A stretch of DNA of 62,374 bases from Streptomyces sp. ADI96-02. GTDB taxonomy: Bacteria; Actinomycetota; Actinomycetes; Streptomycetales; Streptomycetaceae. The notes beneath the pieces were generated by a model, which was given only the letters and a program-made list of their open reading frames with translations, was not told where the DNA came from and did no database searches. Where the stretch lies: the NCBI RefSeq assembly GCF_003846185.1, contig NZ_ML123034.1, forward strand, positions 998,318-1,060,691. Direction: 5' to 3'. The position numbers and the translations under genes were made by a program. Of the stretch, positions 25,739 through 35,069 are shown one piece after another (within the stretch, counting starts at the first letter, position 1; each line of letters opens with the position of its first letter).

Positions 25739-25957
25739 CTACTCCCCGCCCTTCTGGACGAAGGAGCGCACGAAGTCCTCGGCGTTCTCCTCCAGGACGT
25801 CGTCGATCTCGTCCAGGACCGAGTCGACGTCGTCGCTCAGCTTCTCCTGGCGCTCCTTGAGGTCCTCGGACGCCTGCGCGTCCTGCGTCTGCTCCTCGGT
25901 CTCCTCGGTGGAACGCGTCGCCTTCTGCTGTCCGCCGCCGGTGTCCTTGGTCGCCAT
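25739..25957 (-). CDS. pup: Prokaryotic ubiquitin-like protein Pup
   Basis: The 72-residue disordered protein begins MATKDTGGGQQKATRS and ends DFVRSFVQKGGE, the Mpa/ARC and ligase-binding C-terminus of Pup. The final residue is encoded as Glu (GAG before TAG), so the chain could be ligated without deamidation. ATG 25957 is chosen because GGGGTGAG lies upstream. An in-frame GTG at 25966 would add MSY but has no site in front. It is followed by a terminator. Confidence 0.95.
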   Translation of the reverse strand: MATKDTGGGQQKATRSTEETEEQTQDAQASEDLKERQEKLSDDVDSVLDEIDDVLEENAEDFVRSFVQKGGE

Positions 25958-25975
25958 GTAGCTCACCCCGCTCGG

Positions 25976-25993
25976 TTCGAAGCATTCGAAGCA
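25976..25993. repeat. Tandem TTCGAAGCA repeat upstream of pup
   Basis: TTCGAAGCA occurs twice in a row, about 20-35 bases before the pup ATG. TTCGAA is itself palindromic, so this could be a regulatory site; no regulator is suggested by the sequence. Confidence 0.4.
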
Positions 25994-26103
25994 CTTGATC
26001 AGACCCTACCCACGGGGTCCGACATCGGCCCGGCAGTTCTCACAACGTCCGGATGCCGTCTCCGTGTTTCCGTCCGGTCGATGATTCCCCGTCCGGAGAC
26101 CTT

Positions 26104-27615
26104 TCAGCCGCCCGACAGCACCTGCACCAGCTCCTCCGCCGTACGGCAGCGGTCCAGCAGGTCCTTCACGTGCTCGCGCGTCCCGCGCAGCGGCTCCAGG
26201 GTGGGCACCCGCTGGAGGGAGTCGCGGTCGGGCAGGTCGAAGATGACCGAGTCCCAGGAGGCCGCCGCCACGTCGTCGGCGTACTGCTCCAGGCAGCGGC
26301 CCCGGAAGTAGGCCCTGGTGTCCTCCGGAGGCTTCGTACGGGCCCTGGTGACGTCGTCCTCGTCCAGGAGGCGCTTCATGCGGCCCCGGTCCACCAGACG
26401 GTTGTACAGCCCCTTGTCGGGCCGTACGTCGGCGTACTGGAGGTCGACCAGATGCAGCCGGGGCGCGTCCCAGTCCAGCGAGTCGCGGCGGCGGTAGCCC
26501 TCCATGAGCTCCCGCTTCGCGATCCAGTCCAGCTCCCCGGCCAGGCTCATCGGATCCGTCTCCAGCCGGTTGAGGGTGTCCTCCCAGCGGGCCAGGATGT
26601 CCTTGGTCTGCTCGTCGGCGTCCGCGCCGTACCGCTCGTCCACGTATTTGCGGGCCAGCTCGAAGTACTCCATCTGGAGCTGGACGGCGGTGAGTGTCCG
26701 GCCGCTGCGGAGTGTGATCAGCTCCCGGAGATCCGGATCGTGGGAGACCTGGTGCAGGGTGCGGACGGGCTGGTCGACGGCGAGGTCGACGGTGATGAAG
26801 GCGTCCTCGATCATGGCCAGGACCAGGGACGTCGTGCCGAGCTTGAGATAGGTAGAGATCTCCGAGAGGTTCGCGTCGCCGATGATCACATGGAGCCGGC
26901 GGTACTTCTCCGCGTCGGAGTGGGGCTCGTCGCGCGTGTTGATGATGGGCCGCTTGAGCGTGGTCTCCAGGCCGACCTCGACCTCGAAGTAGTCCGCGCG
27001 CTGGCTGATCTGGAACCCGTGCTCGGTGCCGTCCTGGCCGATGCCGACCCGGCCCGCGCCCGTGACGACCTGCCGGGAGACGAAGAACGGCGTCAGGTGG
27101 CGCACGATGTCCGAGAACGGGGTCTCCCGCTGCATCAGGTAGTTCTCGTGCGTGCCGTAGGAGGCGCCCTTGTTGTCGGTGTTGTTCTTGTAGAGGTGGA
27201 TCGGCTGGGCCCCGGGGATGGCCGCCGCCCGCTCGGCCGCCTCCGCCATGATCCGTTCGCCGGCCTTGTCCCACAGCACCGCGTCGCGCGGATTGGTGAT
27301 CTCCGGCGAGCTGTACTCGGGGTGCGCGTGGTCGACGTACAGCCTGGCCCCGTTGGTGAGGATGACATTGGCCAGGCCGATGTCCTCGTCGGTGAGCTGG
27401 CTGGAGTCGGCGGTCTCACGGGCGAGGTCGAAGCCTCGCGCGTCGCGCAGCGGATTCTCCTCCTCGAAGTCCCAGCGGGCGCGTCGGGCCCGGTGCATCG
27501 CCGCCGCGTACGCGTTGACGATCTGGGACGAGGTGAGCATGGCATTGGCGTTGGGGTGGCCGGGGACGGAGATCCCGTACTCGGTCTCGATGCCCATTAC
27601 TCGCCGTACGGTCAT
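26104..27615 (-). CDS. dop: Pup deamidase/depupylase Dop
   Basis: The 503-residue paralogue of PafA begins [16 protein letters not shown], the Dop-type start, and has [38 protein letters not shown] and [16 protein letters not shown]. It is about 50 residues longer than PafA, consistent with the Dop loop insertion. It removes Pup from substrates and, where Pup ends in Gln, converts it to Glu. An AGGAGGG site precedes the ATG. It lies between arc and pup, the standard actinobacterial order. With a Glu-ended Pup, depupylation would be its main task. Confidence 0.94.
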   Translation of the reverse strand: MTVRRVMGIETEYGISVPGHPNANAMLTSSQIVNAYAAAMHRARRARWDFEEENPLRDARGFDLARETADSSQLTDEDIGLANVILTNGARLYVDHAHPEYSSPEITNPRDAVLWDKAGERIMAEAAERAAAIPGAQPIHLYKNNTDNKGASYGTHENYLMQRETPFSDIVRHLTPFFVSRQVVTGAGRVGIGQDGTEHGFQISQRADYFEVEVGLETTLKRPIINTRDEPHSDAEKYRRLHVIIGDANLSEISTYLKLGTTSLVLAMIEDAFITVDLAVDQPVRTLHQVSHDPDLRELITLRSGRTLTAVQLQMEYFELARKYVDERYGADADEQTKDILARWEDTLNRLETDPMSLAGELDWIAKRELMEGYRRRDSLDWDAPRLHLVDLQYADVRPDKGLYNRLVDRGRMKRLLDEDDVTRARTKPPEDTRAYFRGRCLEQYADDVAAASWDSVIFDLPDRDSLQRVPTLEPLRGTREHVKDLLDRCRTAEELVQVLSGG

Positions 27616-27805
27616 GCGGCCCTCCTTGCCCGGCGTCCGACCCCTTCCGGAGCGACGCTCAAGTACCGCTGCTTGTCCGGTGCGTATGCGGTGCCCGTCC
27701 CCGCACTGCGCGACTCGGCGGTACCGCAGAGCCTAGAGCGCCTCTGCGCCGGTGGGGAGATCAATCACGACAATGTTCCGGCCGGGCCGGAACAGGGGAA
27801 TGCAA

Positions 27806-27841
27806 CCGGCTGCGGATACCCCTCCGGGCGTCCGCAGCCGG
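27806..27841 (-). terminator. Terminator after arc
   Basis: A perfect 11-bp stem (27806-27816 with 27831-27841) with a 14-base loop, 9 bases after the arc stop, before the region that should carry the dop promoter. Confidence 0.65.
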
Positions 27842-27850
27842 TCCGCGTTC

Positions 27851-29617
27851 CTACAGGTACTGCCCGGTATTCGCCACCGTGTCGATGGACCGCCCGGTGT
27901 CCGCGCCCTGCTTTCCGGTGACGAGCGTGCGGATGAACACGATCCGCTCGCCCTTCTTGCCGGAGATCCTGGCCCAGTCGTCCGGGTTGGTGGTGTTCGG
28001 AAGGTCCTCGTTCTCCTTGAACTCGTCCACACATGCCTGGAGGAGGTGGGAGACGCGCAGACCTTTCTGCCCTTGTTCGAGGAATGCCTTGATGGCCATT
28101 TTCTTTGCCCGGTCGACGATGTTCTGAATCATCGCGCCGGAGTTGAAGTCCTTGAAGTACAGGACTTCCTTGTCCCCGTTGGCGTACGTGACTTCGAGGA
28201 AGCGGTTCTCCTCGGATTCCGTGTACATCCGCTCCACGACGGACTGGATCATGGCGTGGGCGGCGGCCGGCCGGGAGCCGGTGTGCTCGGCCAGATCGTC
28301 CGCGTGCAGCGGCAGCGAGGGGGTCAGGTACTTGGCGAAGATGTCCTTGGCCGCCTCGGCGTCCGGACGCTCGATCTTGATCTTCACATCGAGGCGGCCG
28401 GGGCGCAGGATGGCGGGGTCGATCATGTCCTCGCGGTTGGAGGCGCCGATGACGATGACGTTCTCCAGGCCCTCCACGCCGTCGATCTCGGCGAGCAGCT
28501 GCGGGACGATGGTGTTCTCCACGTCCGAGCTCACTCCGCTGCCGCGGGTGCGGAAGAGGGATTCCATCTCGTCGAAGAAGACGATGACGGGCGTGCCCTC
28601 GCTCGCCTTCTCCCGGGCCCGCTGGAAGACGAGGCGGATGTGGCGCTCGGTCTCGCCGACGTACTTGTTGAGGAGCTCGGGGCCCTTGATATTGAGGAAG
28701 TAGCTCTTCCCCGCGGGCTGTCCGGTGACCTCGGCGACCTTCTTGGCGAGCGAGTTCGCGACGGCCTTGGCGATGAGCGTCTTGCCGCAGCCGGGCGGGC
28801 CGTAGAGCAGGATGCCCTTCGGCGGTCGCAGTTCGTGCTCCTTGAAGAGGTCGGGGTGCAGGTACGGCAGCTCGACCGCGTCGCGGATCAGCTCGATCTG
28901 GTCGCCCAGACCGCCGATCTTGTCGTAGTCGATGTCCGGGACCTCTTCGAGGACCAGCTCCTCGACCTCGCTCTTGGGGACCACCTCGTAGACGTACCCG
29001 GAGCGGGAGTCCAGCAGGAGGGCGTCACCGGAGCGGATGGTGATGTCCAGCAGCGGCTCGGCGAGCCGCACCACTCTCTCCTCGTCGGTGTGCCCGACCA
29101 CCAGGGCGCGCTCGCCGTCCTCCAGGATCTCCTTGAGGGTGACGATGTCCCCGGCCCGCTCGAACTCCATGGCCTCGACCACGTTGAGCGCTTCGTTGAG
29201 CATGACCTCCTGGCCTCGCCGGAGGTCGTCGAGCTCGACGCTGGGGCTGACGTTCACCCGGAGCTTGCGGCCCCCGGTGAAGATGTCGCAGGTGCCGTCC
29301 TCGTTGGCCTGCAGGAAGACGCCGAAGCCGGCCGGCGGCTGCGCGAGCCGGTCGACCTCCTCCTTGAGGGCCACGATCTGGTCACGTGCCTCGCGGAGCG
29401 TGTTGGCGAGCCGCTCGTTCTGCGCGGACACGCCCGCCAGGTTCGTCTGCAACTCGACGATCCGCTCTTCGAGAACCCTCGTATGGCGCGGAGAGTCGGC
29501 GAGCTTACGTCGCAGGACGGCGATCTCCTGCTCAAGATAGGCAACCTGGCCGGCTGGGTCTTCTGACCCCCGCGCGGGCCGGATGCCGCGGTTGTTGTCG
29601 TCGTCGTGGGCTGCCAC
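27851..29617 (-). CDS. arc: Proteasome-associated AAA+ ATPase ARC/Mpa
   Basis: The 588-residue protein has an N-terminal coiled coil (about residues 22-90, from [15 protein letters not shown]), two OB-fold domains and an AAA+ domain with Walker A GPPGCGKT (about residues 273-280) and Walker [10 protein letters not shown]. The C-terminus reads NTGQYL, whose penultimate Tyr opens the 20S gate. It recognises Pup, unfolds the tagged protein and feeds the proteasome. GTG 29617 is preferred over ATG 29635 because GGAGGAGGTGAGG sits just before the GTG. It is divergent from the ferredoxin gene. Confidence 0.94.
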   Translation of the reverse strand: MAAHDDDNNRGIRPARGSEDPAGQVAYLEQEIAVLRRKLADSPRHTRVLEERIVELQTNLAGVSAQNERLANTLREARDQIVALKEEVDRLAQPPAGFGVFLQANEDGTCDIFTGGRKLRVNVSPSVELDDLRRGQEVMLNEALNVVEAMEFERAGDIVTLKEILEDGERALVVGHTDEERVVRLAEPLLDITIRSGDALLLDSRSGYVYEVVPKSEVEELVLEEVPDIDYDKIGGLGDQIELIRDAVELPYLHPDLFKEHELRPPKGILLYGPPGCGKTLIAKAVANSLAKKVAEVTGQPAGKSYFLNIKGPELLNKYVGETERHIRLVFQRAREKASEGTPVIVFFDEMESLFRTRGSGVSSDVENTIVPQLLAEIDGVEGLENVIVIGASNREDMIDPAILRPGRLDVKIKIERPDAEAAKDIFAKYLTPSLPLHADDLAEHTGSRPAAAHAMIQSVVERMYTESEENRFLEVTYANGDKEVLYFKDFNSGAMIQNIVDRAKKMAIKAFLEQGQKGLRVSHLLQACVDEFKENEDLPNTTNPDDWARISGKKGERIVFIRTLVTGKQGADTGRSIDTVANTGQYL

Positions 29618-29858
29618 GGTCCTCACCTCCTCCATGGGGAGCTGGACGCTTCCTGACCCTACCTGGGTGGGTGGTGATTGAAACCCCTAGATCACAAAGA
29701 CTGCGGGGCGTGTCCGATCTTCACCCTTGCGCTCTCCCTCACCAGAGGTGAATACCCACCCTTCGGCACCGGAAAGCGGCCGGTTGTATCGTCGAACCGT
29801 TCAACACCCGTCAGGGCTCGCTCCAATTGGTTCGGATACGCAGGGAACGGCAGGACAC

Positions 29859-30170
29859 ATGACCGTGCAGCAGGACTCGCCGGGCGACAGTGACACCCAG
29901 GACCTGGAGGTCTGGATCGACCAGGACCTCTGTACGGGCGACGGCATCTGCGTGCAGTACGCGCCCGAGGTCTTCGAGCTGGACATCGACGGCCTGGCCT
30001 ATGTGAAGAGCAGCGACGACGAGCTGCTGCAGGACAAGGGCGCCACGACCCCCGTGCCGCTGCCGCTGCTGCGGGACGTGGTCGACTCGGCCAATGAGTG
30101 TCCGGGCGACTGCATCCACGTGCGGAGGGTTTCGGACAGCGTCGAGGTGTACGGGCCGGACGCGGACTGA
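29859..30170 (+). CDS. Ferredoxin, likely [3Fe-4S] type
   Basis: The 103-residue protein contains CTGDGIC (about residues 26-32), with a third Cys in ECPGDC near the C-terminus, a spacing seen in actinobacterial 3Fe-4S ferredoxins that feed P450s or other oxygenases. It is acidic, as expected for an electron carrier. ATG 29859 (MTVQQDSPGD) is preferred because the sequence before it is AT-richer and non-coding. There is no P450 nearby, so its partner is unknown. Its adjacency to arc is common in Streptomyces. Confidence 0.85.
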   Translation: MTVQQDSPGDSDTQDLEVWIDQDLCTGDGICVQYAPEVFELDIDGLAYVKSSDDELLQDKGATTPVPLPLLRDVVDSANECPGDCIHVRRVSDSVEVYGPDAD

Positions 30171-30195
30171 CCGGCCGCCGCCGGGCGCACGGAGG

Positions 30196-30795
30196 TCAGA
30201 CGCTGCGCGCGAGGTCGCCGGCGCCGCGGACGAAGGCATCGCCCCGCCAGCGCCAGTCGGCCTGTTCCCGCTGGTCGGGGCAGCAGCGCGGCACGTCGAG
30301 CGAGGAGTAGCCGAGGAGGGTGGCCGAGACGACGCCCTTCCGTACGGCGAGGGCGCCGACCGTCTTCTTCTGAGCGGGGTCCACCAGGGTCGCCACGACC
30401 CGGGGTGAGGCCCCGCTCCCCTGCGTCAGCACGTAGACGCCGCTGGGCGGGGTCCCGGACCCGGCGGCGCAGTGCACCACGGCCACGGTCTCCGGCCGCC
30501 CGTCGCCGTCGAGGTCGCCCGGCGCGTGCCGCGCGACGGTGGTGCCCGCTCCGCCGCACTCCAGCGGGAAGTCGACCTCGGCCGGATCCGGCGCCTGGGC
30601 CGGGGGCGCGCCGTGCCGGGCCGCGGCGGGGCCGCCGCCGTCCGGGGCGGTCGCGGTGGCCGCACCCGGCTGGAGGAGGCCCGCCGCGGCGACGACGGCG
30701 GCCATGGCGGCTGCCGTGGCGAGCCAGTGCACCGGCTTGGCGGCGGTGTGCGCGAGGTCCGGGAGCGCGGAGGTCTGCACGCGGTATGTCTCCAT
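30196..30795 (-). CDS. Membrane-anchored or secreted protein with repeat-like domain
   Basis: I do not recognise this 199-residue protein by name. It has an N-terminal hydrophobic segment (about residues 25-45), an Ala/Gly/Pro-rich linker, then a domain with GDLDGDGRPETVAVVHC, which resembles an FG-GAP/VCBS calcium-binding repeat, and the ending WRWRGDAFVRGAG. Four Cys residues could form disulphides outside the cell. ATG 30795 (METYRV) is chosen with an AGGAACC site. It is convergent with the ferredoxin gene and follows trmI on the same strand. Confidence 0.6.
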   Translation of the reverse strand: METYRVQTSALPDLAHTAAKPVHWLATAAAMAAVVAAAGLLQPGAATATAPDGGGPAAARHGAPPAQAPDPAEVDFPLECGGAGTTVARHAPGDLDGDGRPETVAVVHCAAGSGTPPSGVYVLTQGSGASPRVVATLVDPAQKKTVGALAVRKGVVSATLLGYSSLDVPRCCPDQREQADWRWRGDAFVRGAGDLARSV

Positions 30796-30944
30796 GTGGT
30801 TCCTGGAAGCCCGGGAAGGCGGTGCCGGAGGAAGGTCGGCGGGTGTGACGGGTGGCCAGCATCGTGCCACACCTCACACCGGGGCGGAACGGCGGGGGGC
30901 CGCCGGTTTCCCGGGCGCGGGACCGGGCGCGGGAGACGACGAAG

Positions 30945-30994
30945 GCGCCGCCGCCCGGTTCCCCGGTCGGTCGGGGATCCGCGCGGCGGCGCCG
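30945..30994 (-). terminator. Terminator after trmI
   Basis: GGCGCCGCCGC (30945-30955) pairs with GCGGCGGCGCC (30984-30994). The 28-base loop itself contains TCCCC with GGGGA. It starts 15 bases after the trmI stop on the - strand. Confidence 0.6.
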
Positions 30995-31008
30995 GTGCGT
31001 CGGGCGGG

Positions 31009-31917
31009 TCAGCCGCGCGAGGCGGAGCCGCTCTGGCTGCCGGGTCCGTCGTAGTCCTCGCCGTAGGCGCCCTTGGACGGGCGGCGGCGGCGCAGCGGCG
31101 GCTCGACGCCGTCCGCGAGGCGCCGGGCGGTGACCAGGAAGCCGGTGTGGCCGATCATGCGGTGGTCGGGGCGGACCGCGAGGCCCTCGACGTGCCAGTT
31201 GCGGATCATCGACTCCCACGGCTGCGGCTCGGCGAAGCAGCCGATCTCGCGGATGGACTCGACGGTGCGCGAGAGCTGCGTCGTGGTCGCGACGTAGGCG
31301 CAGAGGATGCCGCCGGGCACCAGGGCCTTGGAGACGGCCTCCAGGCACTCCCAGGGGGCGAGCATGTCCAGCACGACGCGGTCGACGTCCGTGTCGGAGA
31401 GGTTGTCCTGGAGGTCTCCGACCGTCAGCTGCCAGGCGGGGTGCGGTGAGCCGAAGTAGCGCTCGACGTTCTGCTGGGCGATCTCGGCGAAGTCCTCGCG
31501 GCGCTCGTAGGAGTGCAGCATGCCCTGCTCGCCGATGGCGCGCAGGAGGAAGGTGCTGAGCGAGCCGGACCCGACCCCGGCCTCCACGACGCGGGCGCCG
31601 GGGAAGATGTCGGCGAAGGCCAGGATCTGCCCCGCGTCCTTGGGGTAGACCACGGCGGCGCCGCGGGGCATGGACAGGACGTAGTCGGGGAGCAGCGGGC
31701 GCAGCGCGAGGTAGGCGACGTTTCCCGTGGTTCGGACAACACTGCCCTCGGGAGCACCGATCAGCTCGTCGTGCGGGAAAGAACCCTTGTGGGTGTGGAA
31801 GTTCTTTCCGGCTTCGAGCGTGAAGGTGTAGTGGCGTCCCTTGGGGTCGGTGAGCTGGACCTGGTCCCCGACCTTGAAGGGCCCACGTCGGCGGGCGGCA
31901 CCGGTCGGTTCAGACAT
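31009..31917 (-). CDS. trmI: tRNA (adenine-58-N1)-methyltransferase TrmI
   Basis: The 302-residue class I SAM methyltransferase has VVEAGVGSGSLSTFLLRAIG as motif I (about residue 108), LDMLAPWECLEAV as the catalytic loop and a beta-barrel N-terminal domain (VGDQVQLTDPKGRHY). TrmI methylates A58 of the T-loop of tRNA. It is in the same place relative to the Pup locus as in M. tuberculosis (Rv2118c). The ATG lies 6 bases after TAGGCT with no ribosome site, so the message may be leaderless. The Ser/Gly-rich C-terminus is disordered. Confidence 0.93.
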   Translation of the reverse strand: MSEPTGAARRRGPFKVGDQVQLTDPKGRHYTFTLEAGKNFHTHKGSFPHDELIGAPEGSVVRTTGNVAYLALRPLLPDYVLSMPRGAAVVYPKDAGQILAFADIFPGARVVEAGVGSGSLSTFLLRAIGEQGMLHSYERREDFAEIAQQNVERYFGSPHPAWQLTVGDLQDNLSDTDVDRVVLDMLAPWECLEAVSKALVPGGILCAYVATTTQLSRTVESIREIGCFAEPQPWESMIRNWHVEGLAVRPDHRMIGHTGFLVTARRLADGVEPPLRRRRPSKGAYGEDYDGPGSQSGSASRG

Positions 31918-31978
31918 GTGACCAGCCTACCGGTGATTCCGCGGCCGCCGACCGCCCGGTGGAGCGCGGTGGCGGGGC

Positions 31979-33229
31979 TCAGGCGCCGGGGCGGGCCATG
32001 GCCCGGACGAAGGCGCGTTCGACGTCGGCGGTGGAGAGCACGCCGTAGATCTGGCCCGTCTCCTCGACGACCAGGTACTCGGTGGCGGGGCTGGCCTTGA
32101 GGCGGTCCAGCAGGGCTTCTCCGGCGAGTTCGGCGGGGACCCTCATGCCCTCGGTCAGGTCCTGGGCCAGGGAGCCGACCGCGACCCAGGGGCGGCGGTG
32201 CTCCGGGACGCCGACGATGGCGGCCTCGCGGACGACGCCCTTGGGGCTGCCCTGTCCGTCGACGACGACCAGGGCGCGGGCGCCCGCCTCGTTGGCCCGG
32301 CGCAGCGCCTCGGAGAGCGGGGTGGCGGACTCGACGGGGACCGCGCGGCGGGTCAGGGTGCGGGCGCGCAGGTCGGGCAGGTGCTCGCGCAGCCGCGCCA
32401 TCCGCAGGCTGTTCCCCGCGCCGGTCCAGATGATGCCGGCGAGGATCGCGGCGAGCAGGGCGTCGGTGACGGTCTCCACGCCGCCGATGTCGCGGCTGGA
32501 GTCGCCGAAGGCGCCGGTGTGGGTGAGCAGCGGCAGGCCGATGAGGACGGCGACGGCGAGGCCGCGGCCGACCCAGGCGGCGGCGACGGTGCCGCTCATG
32601 GGCTTGCCGGTGATCTTCCAGACGACGGCGCGCAGCATCCGGCCGCCGTCGAGCGGAAGGCCGGGCAGCAGGTTGAAGGCGGCCACGATGAGGTTGGAGA
32701 TCATCAGGCCGGCGAGCAGCACCCCGGGGACGGTGCCGGGCTCGACGAACTCCATGGCGAGGTAGAAGACGCCGCCGAGGACCAGGGAGAGGAGGGGGCC
32801 GACGAAGGCGAGGATGAACTCGCGGCCGGGGGTCTCGGTCTCCTTCTCGATCTCGGACACGCCGCCGAAGAACTGGAGCTGGATGCGGCGGACCGGGAGC
32901 TTGTAGCGCAGGGCCGCCACGGTGTGGGCCAGCTCGTGCACGAGCACGGAGGCGTAGAAGGCGATCGCGAAGAACAGCGCGACCAGGTAGCGGAGGGCGC
33001 CGAGCTCGGGCAGCACGCGGTCGAGCTGGCCGCCGAAGACCCAGGTGATCAGCGCCGCGACGACGAACCAGCTGGGCGCGACGTACACGGGCACGCCGAA
33101 GGGGCGGCCCATGAGCAGGCCGCCGCCCGGATCGGCGGGGCGTCGGGGTTTGCCCTTCTCGGGGCCGGCGCCGGGGCCGGTGCCCCCTGCGCCGGGCTGC
33201 GGGCGCCCGTTGTCGCCGCTCTCGTCCAC
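31979..33229 (-). CDS. Site-2-type zinc metalloprotease (M50) with CBS domains
   Basis: The 416-residue membrane protein has HELAH (about residues 98-102) as the zinc-binding motif, a second metal site in NLLPGLPLDGGRM, about six membrane segments, and two CBS domains in the C-terminal 130 residues. It cleaves membrane-embedded substrates, for example anti-sigma factors. It might process RskA in this organism, but no evidence links them. The first 35 residues are disordered. The GTG at 33229 has GAAGGGACC upstream. It is divergent from the RecB-like gene. Confidence 0.9.
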   Translation of the reverse strand: MDESGDNGRPQPGAGGTGPGAGPEKGKPRRPADPGGGLLMGRPFGVPVYVAPSWFVVAALITWVFGGQLDRVLPELGALRYLVALFFAIAFYASVLVHELAHTVAALRYKLPVRRIQLQFFGGVSEIEKETETPGREFILAFVGPLLSLVLGGVFYLAMEFVEPGTVPGVLLAGLMISNLIVAAFNLLPGLPLDGGRMLRAVVWKITGKPMSGTVAAAWVGRGLAVAVLIGLPLLTHTGAFGDSSRDIGGVETVTDALLAAILAGIIWTGAGNSLRMARLREHLPDLRARTLTRRAVPVESATPLSEALRRANEAGARALVVVDGQGSPKGVVREAAIVGVPEHRRPWVAVGSLAQDLTEGMRVPAELAGEALLDRLKASPATEYLVVEETGQIYGVLSTADVERAFVRAMARPGA

Positions 33230-33340
33230 GGGGTCCCTTCGGTTCGTTCGGTGGCCGGTGCCACGATCATGCAGTGTGCGGGGGTCTGCCGTCGATGGTA
33301 TGCCGCTCGGTGTCGGTGGCGGGCCGTAGGGTCTGGAGTC

Positions 33341-34252
33341 ATGACCTCCGTGCCGCGGCAAGCCCAGCCGCCCTCGTCCCTGTCGCCGTCGCGGGCGAGC
33401 GATTTCATGCAGTGCCCCCTGCTCTACCGCTTCCGGGTGATCGACAAGCTGCCGGAGAAGCCCAGCGAGGCCGCGACGCGCGGCACGCTCGTCCACGCGG
33501 TGCTGGAGCGGCTCTTCGACGCTCCGGCGGCGGACCGCACCGCGCCGCGGGCGCGGGCCCTGGTCCCCGGGCAGTGGGACCGGCTGCTGGAGGCGAGGCC
33601 GGAGCTGGCCGAGCTGTTCGACGGGGACGCCGGGGGCGAGCGGCTGTCGCGCTGGCTGGGCGAGGCGGAGCGGCTGGTGGAGCGGTGGTTCTCGCTGGAG
33701 GACCCGACGCGGCTGGAGCCGGCCGAGCGCGAGCTGTCCGTGGAGACGGAGCTGGACTCGGGGCTGCGGCTGCGCGGGGTGATCGACCGGATCGATGTGG
33801 CGCCCAGCGGCGAGGTGCGGATCGTCGACTACAAGACGGGCAAGGCGCCGCGGCCGGAGTACGCCGACGGCCCGCTGTTCCAGATGACGTTCTACGCGCT
33901 GGTGATCCGGCGGCTGAAGGGCGTGCTGCCGCGCCGGCTCCAGCTGGTCTATCTGGGCAGCGGCGACGTCCTGACGTACGACCCGTCGATGGCGGATCTG
34001 GAGCGGGTGGAGCGCAAGCTGCTCGCGCTGTGGGAGGCCATCGCGCTGGCGACCCGGACGGGCGACTGGCGGCCGAGGCCGACGAAGCTGTGCGGCTGGT
34101 GCGATCACCGGGCGGTGTGCCCGGAATTCGGCGGGACTCCCCCGGTATATCCGCTGTCCGTGCGCCCGGCGGAGGCCGGTGAGGATGTCCAGGGCAGAAT
34201 GGAGCCGGTCCGGGCCGAGGCCGGCCGATCCGTGGCCCTTGAGGGTCCCTAA
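33341..34252 (+). CDS. RecB-family exonuclease (PD-(D/E)XK) with Cys cluster
   Basis: The 303-residue nuclease has the RIVDYKTGKAP catalytic motif of the Cas4/RecB nuclease clan (about residue 165). The Cys in DFMQCPLLYRF (about residue 23) combines with CGWCDHRAVC near residue 255 to give four cysteines, a pattern that in this clan holds an iron-sulphur cluster. It processes DNA ends. A GGAG site precedes the ATG; a TAGGGT hexamer lies 8 bases before it. It is followed after 9 bases by the response regulator gene. Homologues sit next to trmI in mycobacteria (Rv2119). Confidence 0.88.
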   Translation: MTSVPRQAQPPSSLSPSRASDFMQCPLLYRFRVIDKLPEKPSEAATRGTLVHAVLERLFDAPAADRTAPRARALVPGQWDRLLEARPELAELFDGDAGGERLSRWLGEAERLVERWFSLEDPTRLEPAERELSVETELDSGLRLRGVIDRIDVAPSGEVRIVDYKTGKAPRPEYADGPLFQMTFYALVIRRLKGVLPRRLQLVYLGSGDVLTYDPSMADLERVERKLLALWEAIALATRTGDWRPRPTKLCGWCDHRAVCPEFGGTPPVYPLSVRPAEAGEDVQGRMEPVRAEAGRSVALEGP

Positions 34253-34261
34253 GGAGTTTTC

Positions 34262-34933
34262 GTGGCTATCCGCGTCCTGCTGGTCGACGACCAGCCGCTG
34301 CTGCGCACCGGTTTCCGGATGATCCTGGAGGCCGAGGGCGATCTGGCGGTGGTGGGTGAGGCCGGTGACGGCCTGCAGGCCATCGACCAGGTGCGGGCGC
34401 TCCAGCCCGACGTGGTGCTGATGGACATCCGGATGCCGCGGATGGACGGCGTCGAGGCGACGCGCCAGATCACCGGTCCCGGCCGGGACGGTCCGGCGAA
34501 GGTGCTCGTGCTGACCACGTTCGACCTCGACGAGTACGTGGTGGAGGCGCTGCGCGCGGGGGCGAGCGGGTTCCTGCTGAAGGACGCGCCCGCCCATGAG
34601 CTGGTGCAGGCGATCCGGGTGGTGGCGGCGGGCGAGGCGATGCTCGCGCCGAGCATCACGCGGCGGCTGCTCGACAAGTACGCGGATCATCTGCCGTCCG
34701 GCGAGGAGCCGGTCCCGGACGCCCTGCACACGCTGACGGACCGCGAGGTGGAGGTCCTGAAGCTGGTGGCGCGCGGGCTGTCCAACGCCGAGATCGCCGC
34801 GGACCTCTTCGTCAGCGAGACGACGGTGAAGACGCATGTGGGCCACGTCCTGACGAAGCTGCGCCTGCGGGACCGGGTGCAGGCCGCCGTGTACGCGTAC
34901 GAGAGCGGGCTGGTGCGCCCCGGGGCGCAGTAG
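34262..34933 (+). CDS. LuxR-type (NarL-family) response regulator, orphan
   Basis: The 223-residue protein has a receiver domain (about residues 1-120; VVLMDIRMPRMDGVEA holds the phosphoacceptor Asp, TTFDLDEYV follows) and a C-terminal LuxR HTH (about 150-215; LTDREVEVLKLVARGLSNAEIA). No histidine kinase gene is near. It starts 9 bases after the nuclease stop with an AAGGAG site, so it is likely transcribed with the nuclease. Its target is unknown. Confidence 0.93.
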   Translation: MAIRVLLVDDQPLLRTGFRMILEAEGDLAVVGEAGDGLQAIDQVRALQPDVVLMDIRMPRMDGVEATRQITGPGRDGPAKVLVLTTFDLDEYVVEALRAGASGFLLKDAPAHELVQAIRVVAAGEAMLAPSITRRLLDKYADHLPSGEEPVPDALHTLTDREVEVLKLVARGLSNAEIAADLFVSETTVKTHVGHVLTKLRLRDRVQAAVYAYESGLVRPGAQ

Positions 34934-34953
34934 CGGCGGCCCGGCACGGCAGG

Positions 34954-34978
34954 GCGCCGCCCGCTGGGGGGGCGGCGC
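34954..34978. terminator. Terminator hairpin after the response regulator
   Basis: GCGCCGCCC (34954-34962) pairs with GGGCGGCGC (34970-34978) around 7 bases, 20 bases after the response-regulator stop. Confidence 0.55.
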
Positions 34979-34990
34979 GCGGGAGACGGC

Positions 34991-35036
34991 GGAGCCGTCC
35001 GGCCCGCGCCCCGAGGAGTGCGGGCCGGACGGCTCC
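34991..35036. terminator. Strong bidirectional terminator
   Basis: A perfect 17-bp stem (34991-35007 with 35020-35036) with a 12-base loop lies between the convergent response regulator and ABC solute-binding genes. Confidence 0.85.
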
Positions 35037-35069
35037 CGGCGCGTACCGGCCGATGACCGCCGAGGCGGG

